Both the position numbers and the translations under genes were made by a program. 64,000 bases of DNA from a virus, in IMG/VR virus record IMGVR_UViG_3300023179_000062, positions 1 through 64,000 of that record, one strand, 5' to 3'. The notes beneath the pieces were generated by a model. That model was given only the letters and a program-made list of their open reading frames with translations, was not told the DNA's origin and did not search any database. This document shows positions 63,781 to 64,000 of this stretch, piece after piece. Each line of letters starts with the position of its first letter. Position 1 is the first letter of the stretch.

Positions 63781-64000
63781 TTAGGAAGTTTTGCGATTGA
63801 TGCGATTAGCTTCTACACTGCGTAATAATCTTTCAGCATCTACATATTTTTTCACACATTTATTACAAATTTGGTATTGTTTATTTGTAGTCAGATAGCA
63901 CGTATAAAACCTTCCGTGACATTTAGAGCAGGAATTGGCTGGTTTAGTTTTTAACGGAATTTGAAAAGGATCAGTTAGTTCTGTAGGAGAATCATATATC
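63781..64000 (-). CDS. zinc-ribbon protein, C-terminal part (runs off the window)
   Basis: Only the last 72 codons are inside the window, read leftward from the edge. The visible part has a Pro/Thr-rich segment, then CSKCHGRFYTC, 16 residues later ICNKC, and a basic helical end (ERLLRSVEANRINRKTS). The two Cys-x2-Cys pairs form a four-Cys zinc site. Such small ribbons occur in phage regulators and nucleases; the missing N-terminus prevents a family call. Confidence 0.6.
   Translation of the reverse strand, partial: IYDSPTELTDPFQIPLKTKPANSCSKCHGRFYTCYLTTNKQYQICNKCVKKYVDAERLLRSVEANRINRKTS

Overview
This window is a piece of a large tailed bacteriophage genome, almost certainly a distant T4-like myovirus. 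Recognisable T4 core proteins are the portal (gp20), prohead protease (gp21), scaffold (gp22), major capsid protein (gp23), terminase (gp16, gp17), sheath and tube (gp18, gp19), neck and tail completion (gp13, gp14, gp15) and baseplate (gp6, gp25). Nearly every transcription unit in the late part starts with a T4-type late promoter (NATAAATA). The host cannot be named from this sequence. No tRNA or CRISPR array was seen.

Layout. 1-4372 is an early region, visibly richer in G+C. It holds sigma70-like promoters, mostly with 16-nt spacers, very small membrane or basic proteins, strong RNA hairpins and a DUF932 protein. 4373-4690 is an AT-rich, repeat-containing boundary. 4706-20863 is mostly a leftward block of large proteins (kinase-like, GP88-like, ADP-ribosyltransferase-like, a 1082-aa concatemer, GNAT-like, lipoprotein, 583-aa and 1187-aa proteins, Nudix). 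18392-30988 holds baseplate genes around a divergent promoter at 21339-21365. 31030-35393 holds portal and gp13-like neck. 35461-36738 holds small proteins and a PAS membrane protein. 37070-41564 holds tail fibres. 41573-46019 holds gp15, gp14, a GIY-YIG endonuclease, gp21 and small head proteins. 46973-49463 and 52292-53584 are two islands of sigma70-driven enzymes (RNA ligase, phosphatase, metallophosphoesterase, deoxyribosyltransferase-like). 49539-52232 is the small core protein, gp22 and gp23. 53626-61886 is a metallopeptidase-like protein, gp16, gp18, gp19 and gp17. The right end has an acidic repeat protein, a small fibre and the C-terminus of a zinc-ribbon protein.

Two system-level signals stand out. 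First, about twenty otherwise unrelated proteins begin with the same kind of short amphipathic peptide (F/L-rich, ending in [L/I]-x-E followed by a cut-compatible residue). This matches the T4 capsid-targeting sequence that sends internal proteins and Alt into the prohead and is removed by gp21. The phage therefore probably packages and injects a large mixed enzyme load: kinase-like, ART-like, Nudix, GNAT-like and metallopeptidase-like proteins, and a polyprotein of four cargo units each with its own tag. Second, promoters sit so close to start codons (commonly 5-8 nt after the -10 element, for late and several sigma70 promoters) that many transcripts should be leaderless or nearly so. This spacing also decides several GTG and internal ATG starts.
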